Assembly (NCBI RefSeq): GCF_024362485.1
Contig: NZ_CP101456.1
Location: forward strand, 3,782,001 to 3,846,000
Source: Natronobeatus ordinarius
Lineage (GTDB): Archaea; Halobacteriota; Halobacteria; Halobacteriales; Natrialbaceae
DNA: 64,000 nucleotides
Reading direction: 5' to 3'
The position numbers were made by a program, and so were the translations under genes. Under the pieces are notes generated by a model. That model did no database searches and was not told the DNA's origin. It saw only the letters and a program-made list of their open reading frames with translations. Below are positions 1 through 8,400 of the stretch, in pieces (position 1 is the stretch's first letter; each line of letters begins with the position of its first letter).

Positions 1-66
1 ACCACCAACGGCGCGGGCGAACTCGCGAGCGGGCTCCGCTTCGACGTGCTCGAGGAGCTCGAGTAG
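1..66 (+). CDS. 3' end of an unidentified CDS (partial)
   Basis: The first 66 bases read as an open frame that ends in TAG and encodes 21 residues rich in Glu and Leu (ending LEELE). The composition fits a haloarchaeal protein C-terminus. Too little is present to name it; the rest lies upstream of the window. Confidence 0.5.
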   Translation, partial: TTNGAGELASGLRFDVLEELE

Positions 67-164
67 CCCGGCGACCGTTCCAGCGTCGAGGCCGACTCGT
101 TACAGCGAAACGGTTCGTCGACCATTGCCGATCGACCGTCGTCCGGAGCGTATCGAGTCATGGA
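67..164. other. Short intergenic stretch with no recognised signal
   Basis: This gap separates the convergent partial gene at the left edge and the acetyltransferase gene. I see no clear terminator hairpin or T-run. Confidence 0.4.
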
Positions 165-647
165 TCAGAGCTCGAGCGTGTAGACGGCTTCGGTGTACTC
201 CTCGCCGCCGAGTTCGACTTCGGCCTCGTCGGTTCGCTCGAATCCCAGGCCCTCGTAGAACTCGCGGCTCGCCTCGTTCGACGCGAGATCCATCGCGCGC
301 ATCCGGCGCATGTTGAAGTCCGCTAAGTCCTCGCGCAGGCGCTCGTGTAACGCCGCGCCGACCCCCTGTCGCTGGTGGTCGGGGTGGACGTACATCCGGA
401 GGACGTCGCCCTCCTCCTCGGAGACGACGCCGTGGGTGAACCCCACGACCTCGCCGTCACGCTCGGCGACGAGCACCGCGGTGCCCGGCTTGTCGATCGC
501 CCGCTCGAGCGCGTCGTCGGCGTACCACTCCTCGACGGTCTCGTCGATCGTCACCGCCTCGAGGTCGTCGTAGGCGTCGTGCCAGGCCGCACGGGCGACC
601 TCCCGGATCGCCTCGCGGTCGGCCTCGGTTGCGGGTCGAATATCCAT
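165..647 (-). CDS. GNAT family N-acetyltransferase
   Basis: This encodes 160 residues of the GCN5-related acetyltransferase fold, which transfers acetyl from acetyl-CoA to an amine; the substrate cannot be told. The family opening MDIRPAT is present, as is the acetyl-CoA motif A with QRQGVG at about residues 93-98, followed by the usual C-terminal pattern (NEASREFYEGLGF). An upstream in-frame ATG would add nine residues (MSLCSVIRV), but GNAT proteins normally begin at the MDIRPAT strand, so the start at 647 is preferred. The gene stands alone, convergent with the partial CDS at the left edge and divergent from the zinc-finger gene at 767. Confidence 0.85.
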   Translation of the reverse strand: MDIRPATEADREAIREVARAAWHDAYDDLEAVTIDETVEEWYADDALERAIDKPGTAVLVAERDGEVVGFTHGVVSEEEGDVLRMYVHPDHQRQGVGAALHERLREDLADFNMRRMRAMDLASNEASREFYEGLGFERTDEAEVELGGEEYTEAVYTLEL

Positions 648-766
648 AACTCGAATCACGCTACAGAGTGACAAAGACGTTGGCCCGACGTGGATAGGCA
701 GCGAGCCCGGAGCGGCCGAGAACGCCGGTCGTGGCCGTTATACGACCGGCGACCGTACCCGCACCC

Positions 767-1168
767 ATGGGATACGCCTGTCCGGTCTGCGGCGCAGCAC
801 AGGCCGACGAGGTCCACCTCGCGAACCACCTCGGCGTCACGGCTTCGCTCGGCCGGGAGGACCACCTCGAGTGGCTCGCCGAGTACGCTCCCGACTGGGC
901 CGACTGCGGCCCCGATGAGCTGGCCGCGCAGGTCGTCGAGCACGCGCCCGAGGTCGACACCCCCGAGCTCGAGGACGAGGACGGACACGCGGACGCGCCG
1001 CCGCTCGAAGCCGAACTCGCCCGACAGACGAGGTTACCGGGACGGGGCGAACTGACGACCCCGGAGGCGTCGACCGCCGAGACCGAGCGCGTCCTCGAGG
1101 AAGCCCGCGAGCTGACGCGGCGGATGCACGAGTCGGCGGCGGGTTCGGACGAAGACGAAAACGCGTAA
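767..1168 (+). CDS. Haloarchaeal small zinc-finger protein (DUF5810-like)
   Basis: This is a 133-residue acidic protein with an N-terminal C2H2-like finger: Cys5 and Cys8, then His17 and His21 in HLANH. The rest is Glu/Asp-rich, with a helical segment near residues 100-125. I place it by memory in a haloarchaeal family annotated DUF5810; no biochemical role is known to me. The ATG at 767 puts the CxxC motif at the extreme N-terminus as in relatives, so the 12-residue upstream extension is rejected. It is followed 25 bp later by another small haloarchaeal gene in the same direction, and the two may be co-transcribed. Confidence 0.7.
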   Translation: MGYACPVCGAAQADEVHLANHLGVTASLGREDHLEWLAEYAPDWADCGPDELAAQVVEHAPEVDTPELEDEDGHADAPPLEAELARQTRLPGRGELTTPEASTAETERVLEEARELTRRMHESAAGSDEDENA

Positions 1169-1193
1169 CCCCTCGCGGCTCGAGGCCCCGGAC

Positions 1194-1604
1194 ATGCACA
1201 CCGTCGGAACGTTCGATCCCGAGTCGCTCGAGGAGGCCCGCGAGCAGTACGAGTCGGTCGCCCCCGCCGCGGGAACGGTCGTCCGTGAGGTCGCCCGCGC
1301 GATGGAATTCGACCGCGAGGAGTTCGGCGACCGCGTCACCGAGGACGTGATCGAGACCGCCCACGACGCCCTGTTCGCGAGCCTGCTCGCGGTCACCGTC
1401 AGCACGCGCGAGGAGTACGACGACTGGATCGAGGGCTACGACGGCGATGTGACCGAAGTGGGTCACGACCACGCCGCGAACGTCGTCTGGCACGCTGGCC
1501 CCGAGGACGAGGCGGTGGCGGCGACGTTCAACGACCAGGAGGAGGCCGCGGTCGCCACGCTTCGTCGACAGGCGTTCGGGCGGATCTACCGGGCTCGGTT
1601 CTAA
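1194..1604 (+). CDS. Conserved haloarchaeal protein (DUF5809-like)
   Basis: This is a 136-residue protein with no membrane segment or Cys motif. It has a helical N-terminal half (Glu-rich) and a C-terminal half containing HDHAANVVWHAGP and a final arginine-rich RRQAFGRIYRARF. The pairing with the preceding finger protein is familiar to me from haloarchaeal genomes (DUF5810 then DUF5809), which suggests a shared but unknown role. The ATG at 1194 is the only sensible start and lies 25 bp after the previous stop. Confidence 0.7.
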   Translation: MHTVGTFDPESLEEAREQYESVAPAAGTVVREVARAMEFDREEFGDRVTEDVIETAHDALFASLLAVTVSTREEYDDWIEGYDGDVTEVGHDHAANVVWHAGPEDEAVAATFNDQEEAAVATLRRQAFGRIYRARF

Positions 1605-1661
1605 CAGCCTCGGGCCACCGCGCCCGAGGTTGTTTACCCGTGCCCGGTCACACGACTATCA

Positions 1662-3359
1662 TCAGTCGTCCGCGTTGTAGAGTTGCTCGTGGCCCTCGAG
1701 CCGGGCCATGAGTTCTCCGTGGATGTGTCCGTTCGAGCCGACGAGCTCCCGTCGTACTTTCTCTGCGTAAGCGTCGAACGGCGCCCCGCTCGAGTCGGTG
1801 ACCGTCGCGCCGGCCTCGCGGGCGATGAGGACGCCCGCCGCGACGTCCCAGGGGCGGGTGTCGTACTCCCAGACGGCGTCGGCGCTGCCGCTGGCCAGAT
1901 AACAGAGGTGGAGTGCGGCGGAGCCGAGTCGGCGGACGCCCCGGGTGTGTTCGTAGAAGTGAGCCAGGAAGCTTCCGTCTGGATCGTAGCCCGACATCAG
2001 CATACTTTCGTTCAGCTGGGTCCGGTCGGTCGTCGCGATCGGCGCGTCGTTTTTGAACGCGCCGCCGCCGGCGGTTGCGCTCCAGCATTCGTCGGTTTCG
2101 GGGGCGTAGACGACGCCGACGATCGGCTCGGATCGCTCGAGGAGGGCGATCGAGACCGCGTAGTTTGGGTTCCCGTTGGCGTAGTTTCCCGTCCCGTCGA
2201 GCGGGTCGATGAGCCAGGTGTAGGGCGTCTCCGACTCCTGATGGACGCCTTCTTCGGTCCGGATGGCGTGGTTGGGATACTCGTTTTCGATGGCCGTCGT
2301 GATGATGTTCTCAGAGCGGTGGTCGGCCTCGGTGATGACGTCCGAAACGTCGGTCTTCCGTTCGACCTCGACCCGGCCGTGGAGGTCTCTGAGCGGGCCG
2401 CCGACGCTCTCGGCGGCCTCCTCGGCAACCCGAAGGGCGCGGTCTTTCAGCTGTCGCGGCCCCTGCTCGACCGTCGCCTCGGCGGGGAGCGTTTTGCTCT
2501 CCGTTCCGCGGGCGCCCCAGCCGAGGTGCTCGCCGATCGCGGTGAAGAAGTCGTCGTCGTAGCTCGTGCGGACGACGTAGGCGGGGCGAGTGGCACCCGT
2601 GATGGTGACGATGTCGTCGGCGTCGAGGCGAACGTGATGACGACCGCCGTCGACGAGCAGGTCGGCTGCGTCGGTGGGGACGACCCGGATCGTCGTCCGC
2701 GCGCTGACGATCAGCGGCCGGACACCCATCCGATGGGTGTGTAAGGGGACGATCTGGAGCGAAGTGTTGTTGGTGGGGTTGTGGATCGGCCCGTTCGCGG
2801 AGAGCGAGATGCCGGTCGAGCCCGTCGGGGTGGCGATCGCGAGGCCGGTTCCTTCGTACGCACCGACGTAGCCCTCGTCAGCGAAGACGTCGAGCGTCGT
2901 GATCTTCCGGCCGAATGGCTCTTCCGGCGGGACGTGCTGGATCGTGACGTCGTTGATCCCGGTCGCCTCGAGGCCGTCAGCCTCGACGGCGAGTTGTTGG
3001 CGGTGGTCGATCGTCGCTCGCCCCTCGACCACCTCCGACAGCGCCGCCTCGAGGTCGTCGACGTCGACTCGGACGAGGAAGGCGAGCGTGCCGGTGTTGA
3101 TCCCGAGGACCGGAACGCCCCGGGGGACGAACTGCTGGATGCCCTCGAGGAAGGTGCCGTCCCCGCCGACGGTGATGCCGAGGGTTTCGGCGTCGGGATC
3201 GTAGACTTCGGCGACGCTCTCGCCCACGGCGACCGTCTCCAGCCCGAGGCCGCGCTCGGCCGTCCACGTCCGCAGTCGCTCGACGACCGCTCGGCTCCGG
3301 TCTGCCGGACTGACGATCGCGAGCAGTTCCTCGATGGTGGCCAGTCGTCTCCCCCGCAT
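1662..3359 (-). CDS. NAD kinase - inositol monophosphatase-like fusion protein
   Basis: This 565-residue protein is built from two enzymes. Residues 1-280 are an NAD kinase: GGDGT at 65-69, NTGTLAFL near 89-95, and the TPTGSTG motif at 178-183. After a linker, residues 300-565 form a lithium-sensitive phosphatase/IMPase-fold domain: EE at 369-370, DPLDGTGN at 385-392, and the C-terminal WDVAAG metal motif. The kinase makes NADP from NAD; the phosphatase domain may hydrolyse NADP, inositol phosphate or fructose bisphosphate, and cannot be assigned from motifs alone. A related archaeal bifunctional NADP phosphatase/NAD kinase (MJ0917) is known, but as I recall it has the phosphatase first; here the order is kinase first. 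The start at 3359 places the kinase helix directly at the N-terminus; the 42-residue upstream extension is Arg-rich and overlaps the divergent Nudix gene's promoter region. Confidence 0.88.
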   Translation of the reverse strand: MRGRRLATIEELLAIVSPADRSRAVVERLRTWTAERGLGLETVAVGESVAEVYDPDAETLGITVGGDGTFLEGIQQFVPRGVPVLGINTGTLAFLVRVDVDDLEAALSEVVEGRATIDHRQQLAVEADGLEATGINDVTIQHVPPEEPFGRKITTLDVFADEGYVGAYEGTGLAIATPTGSTGISLSANGPIHNPTNNTSLQIVPLHTHRMGVRPLIVSARTTIRVVPTDAADLLVDGGRHHVRLDADDIVTITGATRPAYVVRTSYDDDFFTAIGEHLGWGARGTESKTLPAEATVEQGPRQLKDRALRVAEEAAESVGGPLRDLHGRVEVERKTDVSDVITEADHRSENIITTAIENEYPNHAIRTEEGVHQESETPYTWLIDPLDGTGNYANGNPNYAVSIALLERSEPIVGVVYAPETDECWSATAGGGAFKNDAPIATTDRTQLNESMLMSGYDPDGSFLAHFYEHTRGVRRLGSAALHLCYLASGSADAVWEYDTRPWDVAAGVLIAREAGATVTDSSGAPFDAYAEKVRRELVGSNGHIHGELMARLEGHEQLYNADD

Positions 3360-3506
3360 GTGACGACCGTCACACTCGGCTGAACGCACAAGAAGGGGTC
3401 GGTTCACGCCCCGCCTGTGGACGGGGCGGGCTCGAAGTCGCCGATCGCATCGGTATTCGTCGACGAAACGCCAGGTACAATCCACTCGAGCCCGCAGCGA
3501 CGCACA

Positions 3507-4043
3507 ATGAGCGACCTCGACAACTGGCGGCTGATCGAATCGGCGACCGAGTACGAGACGGGCTGGTACGACGGCGGCTACGACCTGCTCGAGCAGCCCG
3601 ACGGCACCGAGAAGCGCTACTACTGGGCCGAGTTGCCCGACGCCGTGGTAATCGTCGCCCGACTCGAGGACGAACTGCTATTCGTCGAGCAGTACCGCCC
3701 GACGATCCGTGAGACCCACCTCGAGTTGCCTGCCGGCATCGTCGAGGACGGCGAGTCCTACACGATGGCGGCCGCCCGCGAACTCGAGGAGGAGACCGGA
3801 TTCAAACCCTCGAGCCTCTCGGTGCTCCAGGAGTACGCCGTCGCGACCGGCGTCCTCAGACACGACCGCGCGGTCGTCTACGCCGAGGGGCTCGAGCCGG
3901 GCGAGCGCGACCTCGACGGGAACGAGTTCCTCGAGGTTCGGACCGTGCCCGTCGACGAGGCGCTCGCGGTCGCCCGCGAGCCGCCGGCGAACGACTCGAC
4001 GCTCTCGGCGCTGTTGCTGGCGAAGTCTGACGGGTTGCTCTAG
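3507..4043 (+). CDS. Nudix hydrolase, ADP-ribose pyrophosphatase-like
   Basis: This 178-residue Nudix enzyme is likely to cleave ADP-ribose or a related nucleoside diphosphate-X to AMP and phosphosugar. The complete Nudix box (G-x5-E-x7-RELEEETGF) lies at about residues 77-99. A preceding LPAG and the N-terminal beta-sheet region (VVIVARLEDELLFVEQYRP) match the ADP-ribose pyrophosphatase subgroup. The ATG at 3507 is preferred to an upstream start that would add 30 low-complexity residues. It is divergent from the NAD kinase fusion, so a pyridine-nucleotide turnover link is plausible (inference). The gene ends 31 bp before the stop of the convergent RND gene. Confidence 0.88.
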   Translation: MSDLDNWRLIESATEYETGWYDGGYDLLEQPDGTEKRYYWAELPDAVVIVARLEDELLFVEQYRPTIRETHLELPAGIVEDGESYTMAAARELEEETGFKPSSLSVLQEYAVATGVLRHDRAVVYAEGLEPGERDLDGNEFLEVRTVPVDEALAVAREPPANDSTLSALLLAKSDGLL

Positions 4044-4074
4044 GGACGGCCGACGCGTCTGGTTCGCCCCATCG

Positions 4075-7000
4075 TCATCCTTCCTTCTCGAGCCGACTCC
4101 CGTCCCCGTCGGTCGCGGGTCGGGGCGGTCGCTCCGACGGCGTCGCCTCGAGCGGGACGTCGGGGCCGAGCCAGCGGGTCCAGCAGACGAGCAGGCTCGG
4201 CAGGACGAGGACGCTCGCGAGGAAGGCATAGAGGATCGTCAGGGCGGTGACGAGGCCGAACTGCCGGAGGACGGGCAAGATTGCGAGCGCGAGCGTGCCG
4301 AAGCCGAGGACGGTGGTCGCGGCGCTGCCGAGCAGGGCACCGCCGGTGCCAGTGACAGTGGTCTCGAGAGCGTCCCGAATACATCCCTGACGCTCGAGTT
4401 CGGCGGTGTAGCGAGCACTCACGTGGATGCTGTAGGCGACGCCGAGGCCGATCGTGAGGCTCGTGATCATGCCAGTCAGCACGTTGAAAGGGATCTCGAG
4501 CAGCGCCATCGTGGCGAGGATCCAGGCGACGGCGAACGCCACCGGGAGCAGCGTCACCGCGCCGAGGCTCGCGCCGTGTCCCGTCAGCCGGTACGCCAGC
4601 GAGAGGACGCCGACGACGACGACGAGCGTGACCAGCAGGCTCCAGAACACCGTCTCGAACAGGTCCTTCTCGACGACGTCGTTGATGAGTGGCGTCCCCG
4701 TCGCGGTGCCACTCCAGCGGCCGTCGGGCGTGGGATCGAACCCGGCCCCATCGGCGGTGCCGACGCTGCCGTCGGTCCTCCCGTCCGCCGCCCCGTCCTC
4801 GTCGAACGCCGCCTCGAGCGAACGAATTTCGGCGGCCGTCGCGGCACGGTCTGCGTCGCCGCGGACCGAGACGACCAGCCGGACGGCCTCGTACTCGCCG
4901 TCCTCGGTTCGGGCGATTACGTCAGCCGCGGCGTCGGGGTCGAGCTCGAACAGTCGGTCGTACAGCCCGGCGTGATTCTGGTCGGGGACGCCGTCGCCCG
5001 TTCGATCGGCCAGCTGGAACGAGGCGTTGAACGACTCGTCCTCGGCCGCGACTTCCTCCATCAGCGACAGCGGACTGCGGACGTCGGCCTCGCCGTTGGG
5101 GAGGACGTAAACGTGCTCGCTCTCGGCGGCCGCCGCCTCGGCTTCGGCGATCCGTGACAGGGTTTCACCGTCGGTGACGTCACCGGTCACCAACAGCTGT
5201 GCCCGGGCGTCCTCGCGCTGGAAGTTCGCGGTGACGTACGCGAGGTCCGCCCCGCTGCGGTACTCGCCGGGGGCAAAGGGCGCCGGCAGCTTCTCGGTCC
5301 ACGCCGGCGGCTCCGTGGCGAGGAACTCCTCCTGGTCGAAGCTCGTGTCGACACCGGTCGCGCCGTAAACGCCCCCGGCGGTCACCAGGAGGGCACAGGC
5401 GAGGACGACGAACGGGGCGCGGCGGGCGGCGGTCGACCCGGCGGAGAGCGCGCGGGCGGCTCGACCGCCACCCGTGCCGAACGCTCGCTTCCGTCGATCG
5501 ATCCCGCGGGCCTCGAGCGCCTCGTCGAGTTCGACCTTCGCGGCGGGGACGAGCGCCCCGAAGACGAGCAAGGCGGCGAGGATGCCGACGGCGCTGACGA
5601 GGCCGAACGCCCCGACCGGGTCGATCGGGCTGACGAGGTTCGCCAGAAAGCCGACCGCCGTCGTCGCAGTGACCCAGACGAGCGCGACGCCGACGCCCGC
5701 GAGTGCACCGGCCATCGATCCCCGGACGTCGGCGTCGTCTCCCGACCGACGTTCGCGGTGGCGCATGAAGACGTGGATCGCGTAGTCGATCGAGAGCCCG
5801 ACGAGCAGGACGGGCACGGCGACGAACAGCTGATTGAACGCGATCCCTGCCCAGCCCATAAAGCCGAACGTCCAGAGCAGGACGACGGCGATCCCCGCCA
5901 CGCCGAGGCTGATGTCGAGCGGATCGCGGTAGGCGATCGACAGCGTGAGCACGACAAGCGCCAGCGCGAGCGGGCCGACGATCCAGAGGCTGTCGCCGAT
6001 CGACCGATCGATCTCGTCGACGACGACGCCGAACCCGAAGACCAGGTACGACTCCTCGTGCGCCGCCGCGAGCGCTCGCAACTCGAGCTGTGACTCGACG
6101 ATGCGTTCTTCGATCGTCCCCGGCCCCTCGAATGCGCCCTCGTCGGTCGACTGCACGACGACGATCGAGCGCGCCTCGGCCGACGTCGACCCCGGCTCGT
6201 ACGACGCGGGCAGAAAGCGCAGCGCCAGGTCGCCGATCGGCCCCTCGCCGTCGAGGAGCTCTTCGAGGGTCGCCTCGTACTCCGCTTCGGTGAGCGACTC
6301 GAGCGCCGCCTGCTGTTCGGACAGCGGCGGCTGGTCGCGCGACTCGAGCGCCGCCCGCTCCGCTTCGAGGCGCTCGCGTTCGGCCCGAATCGCCCGGTAC
6401 TCCTCGCCGAGGATCCCGACCGTCCCGTCGGCGTACGCCCGATCGCGCGCCGTCTCGAGGCGGCCGAGGCGGGCCGCCACGCTCCCCCTCGGCTCCTCGT
6501 GCTCGCGCTCGATGGCGACGATCTCGGCGGTGACCGTCCGCAGCTGCGCCACCGCCCGTTCGTACCGCGCGGCGTCCTCGCCGTCGAGGTCGATCGTCGC
6601 GTTCTCGAGCGCCTCGTCGAACGCCGCCTCGAGTTCCGCGGCTCGCCGGTCGTACGTCTCGTCGTCGATCGCCCCGGCGTCGCGCGACGCGTTCAACTCC
6701 TCGTAGGACTCCTGGATCGCTACCGTCCGGTCGAGCCCCTCCTCGAGGCGCTCGCCTCGCTCGTTCACCGCCTCCGCGCGTCGCTCGAGGGCCGCTGCGT
6801 CCACCTCGAGTTCCGCTCCCCGTTCCTCGCGGATGACCGCCGTCGCGACGACGTTCTCGAGGCCCACGGTCGGCTCGTCGTCGGCGAGCGTCGGGCCGAC
6901 CGAGTCGTGCTCGCGGATCGCCTGCTGGAACGCGAGCGACTGCACCAGCGACTCCTGCGTGAGGACGTTCTCGTCCTCGACGAGCAACTGGGCGGCCGTC

Positions 7001-7206
7001 GTGTTCCCTTCGGCCGTCGCGAAGTTTCGCTCGACGTACTCGAGGGCCTCCCGCTCGGTCGACTCGCTCTCGAACTGTTCGAGGGAGGTGTCCGTCTCGA
7101 GCGCCGTCACACCGGCACCGACCAGGGCCGTCGCGACGAGCAGGGAGACGAGGACGAGCCTCGAGTGGGTCGTGATGGCGTCGGCGATTCGGCGGGGACC
7201 CGACAC
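4075..7206 (-). CDS. RND superfamily (MMPL/patched-like) membrane exporter
   Basis: This 1043-residue membrane protein has the two-fold RND design. It starts with an N-terminal anchor helix (about residues 16-36) and a large outside domain to about residue 390. A first block of helices follows (about 395-560, including the GLSIDYAIHVFMRHRE segment typical of MMPL proteins). After that come a second outside domain (about 610-830) and a second helix block (about 835-1010, with GLGVAYSIHVSARYTAELER). The first outside domain has a long Glu/Arg/Ala-rich stretch (residues about 130-300) predicted to form a coiled-coil hairpin. Substrates of haloarchaeal members are unknown; lipid or hydrophobic-compound export is the usual guess. 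It stands alone and is transcribed away from the repeat at 7414-7676. Confidence 0.85.
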   Translation of the reverse strand: MSGPRRIADAITTHSRLVLVSLLVATALVGAGVTALETDTSLEQFESESTEREALEYVERNFATAEGNTTAAQLLVEDENVLTQESLVQSLAFQQAIREHDSVGPTLADDEPTVGLENVVATAVIREERGAELEVDAAALERRAEAVNERGERLEEGLDRTVAIQESYEELNASRDAGAIDDETYDRRAAELEAAFDEALENATIDLDGEDAARYERAVAQLRTVTAEIVAIEREHEEPRGSVAARLGRLETARDRAYADGTVGILGEEYRAIRAERERLEAERAALESRDQPPLSEQQAALESLTEAEYEATLEELLDGEGPIGDLALRFLPASYEPGSTSAEARSIVVVQSTDEGAFEGPGTIEERIVESQLELRALAAAHEESYLVFGFGVVVDEIDRSIGDSLWIVGPLALALVVLTLSIAYRDPLDISLGVAGIAVVLLWTFGFMGWAGIAFNQLFVAVPVLLVGLSIDYAIHVFMRHRERRSGDDADVRGSMAGALAGVGVALVWVTATTAVGFLANLVSPIDPVGAFGLVSAVGILAALLVFGALVPAAKVELDEALEARGIDRRKRAFGTGGGRAARALSAGSTAARRAPFVVLACALLVTAGGVYGATGVDTSFDQEEFLATEPPAWTEKLPAPFAPGEYRSGADLAYVTANFQREDARAQLLVTGDVTDGETLSRIAEAEAAAAESEHVYVLPNGEADVRSPLSLMEEVAAEDESFNASFQLADRTGDGVPDQNHAGLYDRLFELDPDAAADVIARTEDGEYEAVRLVVSVRGDADRAATAAEIRSLEAAFDEDGAADGRTDGSVGTADGAGFDPTPDGRWSGTATGTPLINDVVEKDLFETVFWSLLVTLVVVVGVLSLAYRLTGHGASLGAVTLLPVAFAVAWILATMALLEIPFNVLTGMITSLTIGLGVAYSIHVSARYTAELERQGCIRDALETTVTGTGGALLGSAATTVLGFGTLALAILPVLRQFGLVTALTILYAFLASVLVLPSLLVCWTRWLGPDVPLEATPSERPPRPATDGDGSRLEKEG

Positions 7207-7413
7207 CGACGATCACCTCGCACGCGCTGTCGACCCGATCTGGAACATGTACGTTGGTACGATCGTTCCGAACGACGAGATATATACTTGTCCGCTCGAC
7301 TCGTCAGTGGTGTTTCTCAGACTCGAGCGAGACGGATCGAGGTGCTGTGTTACCGCTGATCGCTCGAACGGGGCGGCGATCACCGGGCTCGAACGACGAC
7401 AGACCGCACGAGA

Positions 7414-7676
7414 ACACCACGAAAGCCCCTGACGCGCTCGACTCCGGGGCTCGGTGCGGTCCTCGGCCTTCGGCCTGCGGTCTTTCCGTCGCCCGGGAGG
7501 AACCGAGCGCGTCAGCCCCTTTTATTCCACCCGCGGTGGCCCGGCCGGCCAGCCGACACGGGTGGGAGTAAAAGGGGCTGGCGGCATCCGGGAAGACGGG
7601 CGACGTAAGCACGCGAGCAGCGCGAGCGCGCGCAACGAGCCCCTCGACTGGATGCCGCCAGGGGCTTTCGTGGTGT
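7414..7676. repeat. 263-bp structured repeat with nested inverted repeats forming a four-way junction
   Basis: The 564-bp gap between the RND and HAD genes holds this element. Its outer ends 7414-7430 and 7660-7676 are a perfect 17-bp inverted repeat. Inside, three further stems abut one another with no gap: arm A 7429-7440 with 7504-7515 (12 bp perfect), arm B 7514-7532 with 7560-7579 (near-perfect, about 19 bp), and arm C 7578-7589 with 7650-7661 (12 bp perfect). Together with the outer stem this is a complete four-helix junction. I recall very similar sequence scattered through other haloarchaeal genomes, where it is often mis-annotated as short proteins. No target duplication is visible at its ends. 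The flanks (7207-7413, 7677-7770) show nothing beyond likely promoter DNA for the divergent genes. Confidence 0.75.
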
Positions 7677-7770
7677 CCCATTCCGAACTGTTCCCAGCGC
7701 CACCCCCAAGCGATGCCGGACCCTGCAGCCGACAGACACATATCGTCGAATCACGTACCGTCCGGTCTCT

Positions 7771-8400
7771 ATGGCCCTCGAGTACGACTTCTGGCTGCTC
7801 GATCTCGACGGCACGCTCGTCGACGTCGACTGGTCCTACACCCGCGAGGTGTTCGACCGGGTCGGCGACCGGCTGGATCGGCGGTTCACCGACCGCGAGG
7901 CCGAGATCATCTGGCACGGGCTCACCGGCTCGCGTGACCACCAGCTCCGGGAGTGGGGAGTCGACCCCGACCGGTTCTGGGACGCGTTCCACGACGAGGA
8001 AGACCCCCTCGTGCGCGCCGAACAGACTTACCTCCACGACGACGCTGAATTCGTCGCCGACCTCGAGGTTCCCGTCGCCCTCGTCACCCACTGCCAGGAC
8101 TTCCTCTGTCAACCCGTCCTCGACAATGTCGGCATCCGCGACTGGTTCGACGTGACCCTCTGCTGTACCGACGAGACGGGGTGGAAACCCGACCCCGACC
8201 CCGTCGAGCACGTGTTGGCCGACCTCGGCGTCGGCCACAACGGCCACCGGGGCGTGCTCGCGGGCGACGGCGCCTGCGACGTCGGCGCGGCCTGGAACGC
8301 CGGCCTCGAGGCGATCCACGTCGAACGCGTCGGCCACGAGCGGCGGGGCCAGTGCGTCCTCGGGGATTATCGCGTCCAGTCGTTCGACGAGCTGGGCTGA
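7771..8400 (+). CDS. HAD superfamily hydrolase
   Basis: This 209-residue phosphatase of the haloacid dehalogenase fold resembles phosphoglycolate phosphatases. Motif I is DLDGTL with the nucleophile Asp11 and acid Asp13. A motif II threonine lies in VALVTHCQ (near residue 107), a motif III lysine in GWKPDPDP, and motif IV aspartates in GDGACDVGAA. A helical cap lies between motifs I and II. The substrate is unknown. The start fits closely with motif I, as usual in this family. Its stop is directly abutted by the stop of the convergent MFS gene, so the two transcripts must overlap or terminate inside one another. Confidence 0.85.
   Translation: MALEYDFWLLDLDGTLVDVDWSYTREVFDRVGDRLDRRFTDREAEIIWHGLTGSRDHQLREWGVDPDRFWDAFHDEEDPLVRAEQTYLHDDAEFVADLEVPVALVTHCQDFLCQPVLDNVGIRDWFDVTLCCTDETGWKPDPDPVEHVLADLGVGHNGHRGVLAGDGACDVGAAWNAGLEAIHVERVGHERRGQCVLGDYRVQSFDELG

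Noticed and set aside
5180-7216. 678-codon minus-strand frame over the RND exporter gene
   Set aside because: Same strand, different frame; the product is Arg/Gly/Pro-rich low complexity while the RND frame has ordered membrane segments.
7414-7676. CRISPR-like or ordinary tandem repeat
   Set aside because: The repeats are inverted and each arm differs; no regular direct repeat-spacer pattern is present here or elsewhere in the window.
7304-7741. 145-codon minus-strand frame with a plausible start
   Set aside because: It lies wholly in the structured repeat and its flanks. Its open frame comes from the repeat's GC-rich sequence, and similar frames are often mis-called in other genomes.
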